Assembly (NCBI GenBank): GCA_039978895.1
Contig: JBDWAL010000029.1
Span: 124,001-188,000, forward strand
DNA from: Aliishimia sp039978895
Lineage (GTDB): Bacteria; Pseudomonadota; Alphaproteobacteria; Rhodobacterales; Rhodobacteraceae
Direction: 5' to 3'
Length of the DNA stretch: 64,000 nucleotides
Part shown: in pieces, positions 63,517 through 64,000 of the stretch
Numbering within the stretch: position 1 is the stretch's first letter
Layout of the letters: each line of letters opens with the position of its first letter
Position numbers and translations under genes: made by a program
Notes under the pieces: model-generated
Databases searched by the model: none
What the model was told of the DNA's origin: nothing
The model's input: only the letters and a program-made list of their open reading frames with translations

Positions 63517-64000
63517 ATGGCGATAAAAGTGTTCAGATTCTTTGAAAATCTGGTCGACCCCTATGTTGAGTATCCTGATCTGGATACTCCGCCGCAAACG
63601 TTGTGGCTGTTCATGAAGGATTATTCGCAGCCATTTAAACGCGTGTTCCTGTTCACGGCCATTATGTCTGTCTTTGTTGCTGCGATAGAAGTTTGGCTGA
63701 TTTCGTATATGGGTCGGCTTGTTGATCTTCTATCGGGTGCACCCGAAGATTTCTGGGACAGCTATGGAACAGAAATAATCTGGGTTGGCTTGTTCATTCT
63801 TTTAGTTCGCCCGGTGCTGCAGGCGCTTGACGTTGCGTTGCTGAACAACGCGATCATGCCAAATTTTGGAACGCTGATCCGATGGCGTGCGCACAAACAC
63901 GTTTTGCGCCAATCTGTTGGTTGGTTTGAAAACGATTTTGCTGGTCGCATCGCCAACCGGATCATGCAGACCCCTCCGGCGGCGGGCGAGGTTGTGTTTC
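63517..64000 (+). CDS. ABC exporter (ATP-binding/permease fusion), N-terminal part (partial)
   Basis: From ATG 63517 the frame is open to the window edge (161 residues), so the ATPase domain is not seen. The N-terminal part has hydrophobic segments (VFLFTAIMSVFVAAIEVWL and IIWVGLFILLVRPVLQAL) and the coupling-helix region WFENDFAGRIANRIMQTP of type IV ABC exporters. The typical layout is six membrane helices followed by an ATPase. The substrate cannot be judged. Confidence 0.82.
   Translation, partial: MAIKVFRFFENLVDPYVEYPDLDTPPQTLWLFMKDYSQPFKRVFLFTAIMSVFVAAIEVWLISYMGRLVDLLSGAPEDFWDSYGTEIIWVGLFILLVRPVLQALDVALLNNAIMPNFGTLIRWRAHKHVLRQSVGWFENDFAGRIANRIMQTPPAAGEVVF

Overview
The window is chromosomal core DNA of an alphaproteobacterium, almost certainly a marine member of the Rhodobacterales (roseobacter group). 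The signs are the divergent regB / senC-regA redox regulon, a VPxPA-CTERM surface protein, a DivL-like PAS protein without a kinase domain behind a canonical CtrA box, alphaproteobacterial AddAB, and the order maf / hemJ-rho-mnmE-mnmG-rsmG-parA-parB that flanks the origin in related genomes. I cannot name the genus. About 65 protein genes are supported. I see no rRNA, tRNA, CRISPR, insertion sequence or prophage.

Layout. 1-6.4 kb: end of a thiamine-diphosphate enzyme; leftward hemD, a mitofilin-like gene and a HemY-like gene; rightward tsaD-gpsA-YCII-EVE with overlapping ends. 6.4-11.8 kb: a DUF1761 gene broken by one nonsense codon, a DUF2853 gene, an extensin-like protein, ahcY, a VPxPA-CTERM protein behind a perfect 14-bp palindrome, an HD hydrolase and an acetyltransferase. 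11.8-14.6 kb: regA and senC leftward, regB rightward. 14.6-25 kb: one long rightward cluster of divL-like, tsaE, amgK, murU, addB, addA, trxA (cell-cycle input, tRNA modification, cell-wall sugar salvage, recombinational repair, redox). 25-30.4 kb: a capsule-synthesis-like gene, hslV-hslU, an esterase-like lipoprotein and an MFS transporter. 30.4-33.8 kb: smr, mltA and a Tim44-like gene leftward; fxsA and secB rightward. 33.8-36.5 kb: leftward maf-aroE-coaE-dnaQ.

At about 36.5-36.9 kb is a gene-free AT-rich stretch with several near-consensus DnaA boxes, from which genes on both sides are transcribed outward. It is the best oriC candidate. To its right are hemJ, rho, mnmE, mnmG, rsmG, parA and parB. 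Two perfect 16-bp parS sites lie inside the first codons of mnmG and rsmG, so partition sites, ParA and ParB all sit 3-8 kb from the putative origin.

44-51 kb: hemW-rdgB-rph leftward, hrcA and grpE rightward, mutS leftward. 51-64 kb: malic enzyme, msrA, a sulfotransferase-like gene, argG, ilvA, a short-chain dehydrogenase, an Hpt protein and a response-regulator/phosphatase, two NUDIX genes around hslO, the CCA-adding enzyme, and the start of an ABC exporter.

Most of the window is ordinary housekeeping sequence. The parts that deserve a second look are the origin/parS neighbourhood, the CtrA box in front of the kinase-less DivL, the single-nonsense DUF1761 gene, and the palindrome-controlled surface protein. 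I found no convincing wholly new multi-gene system.
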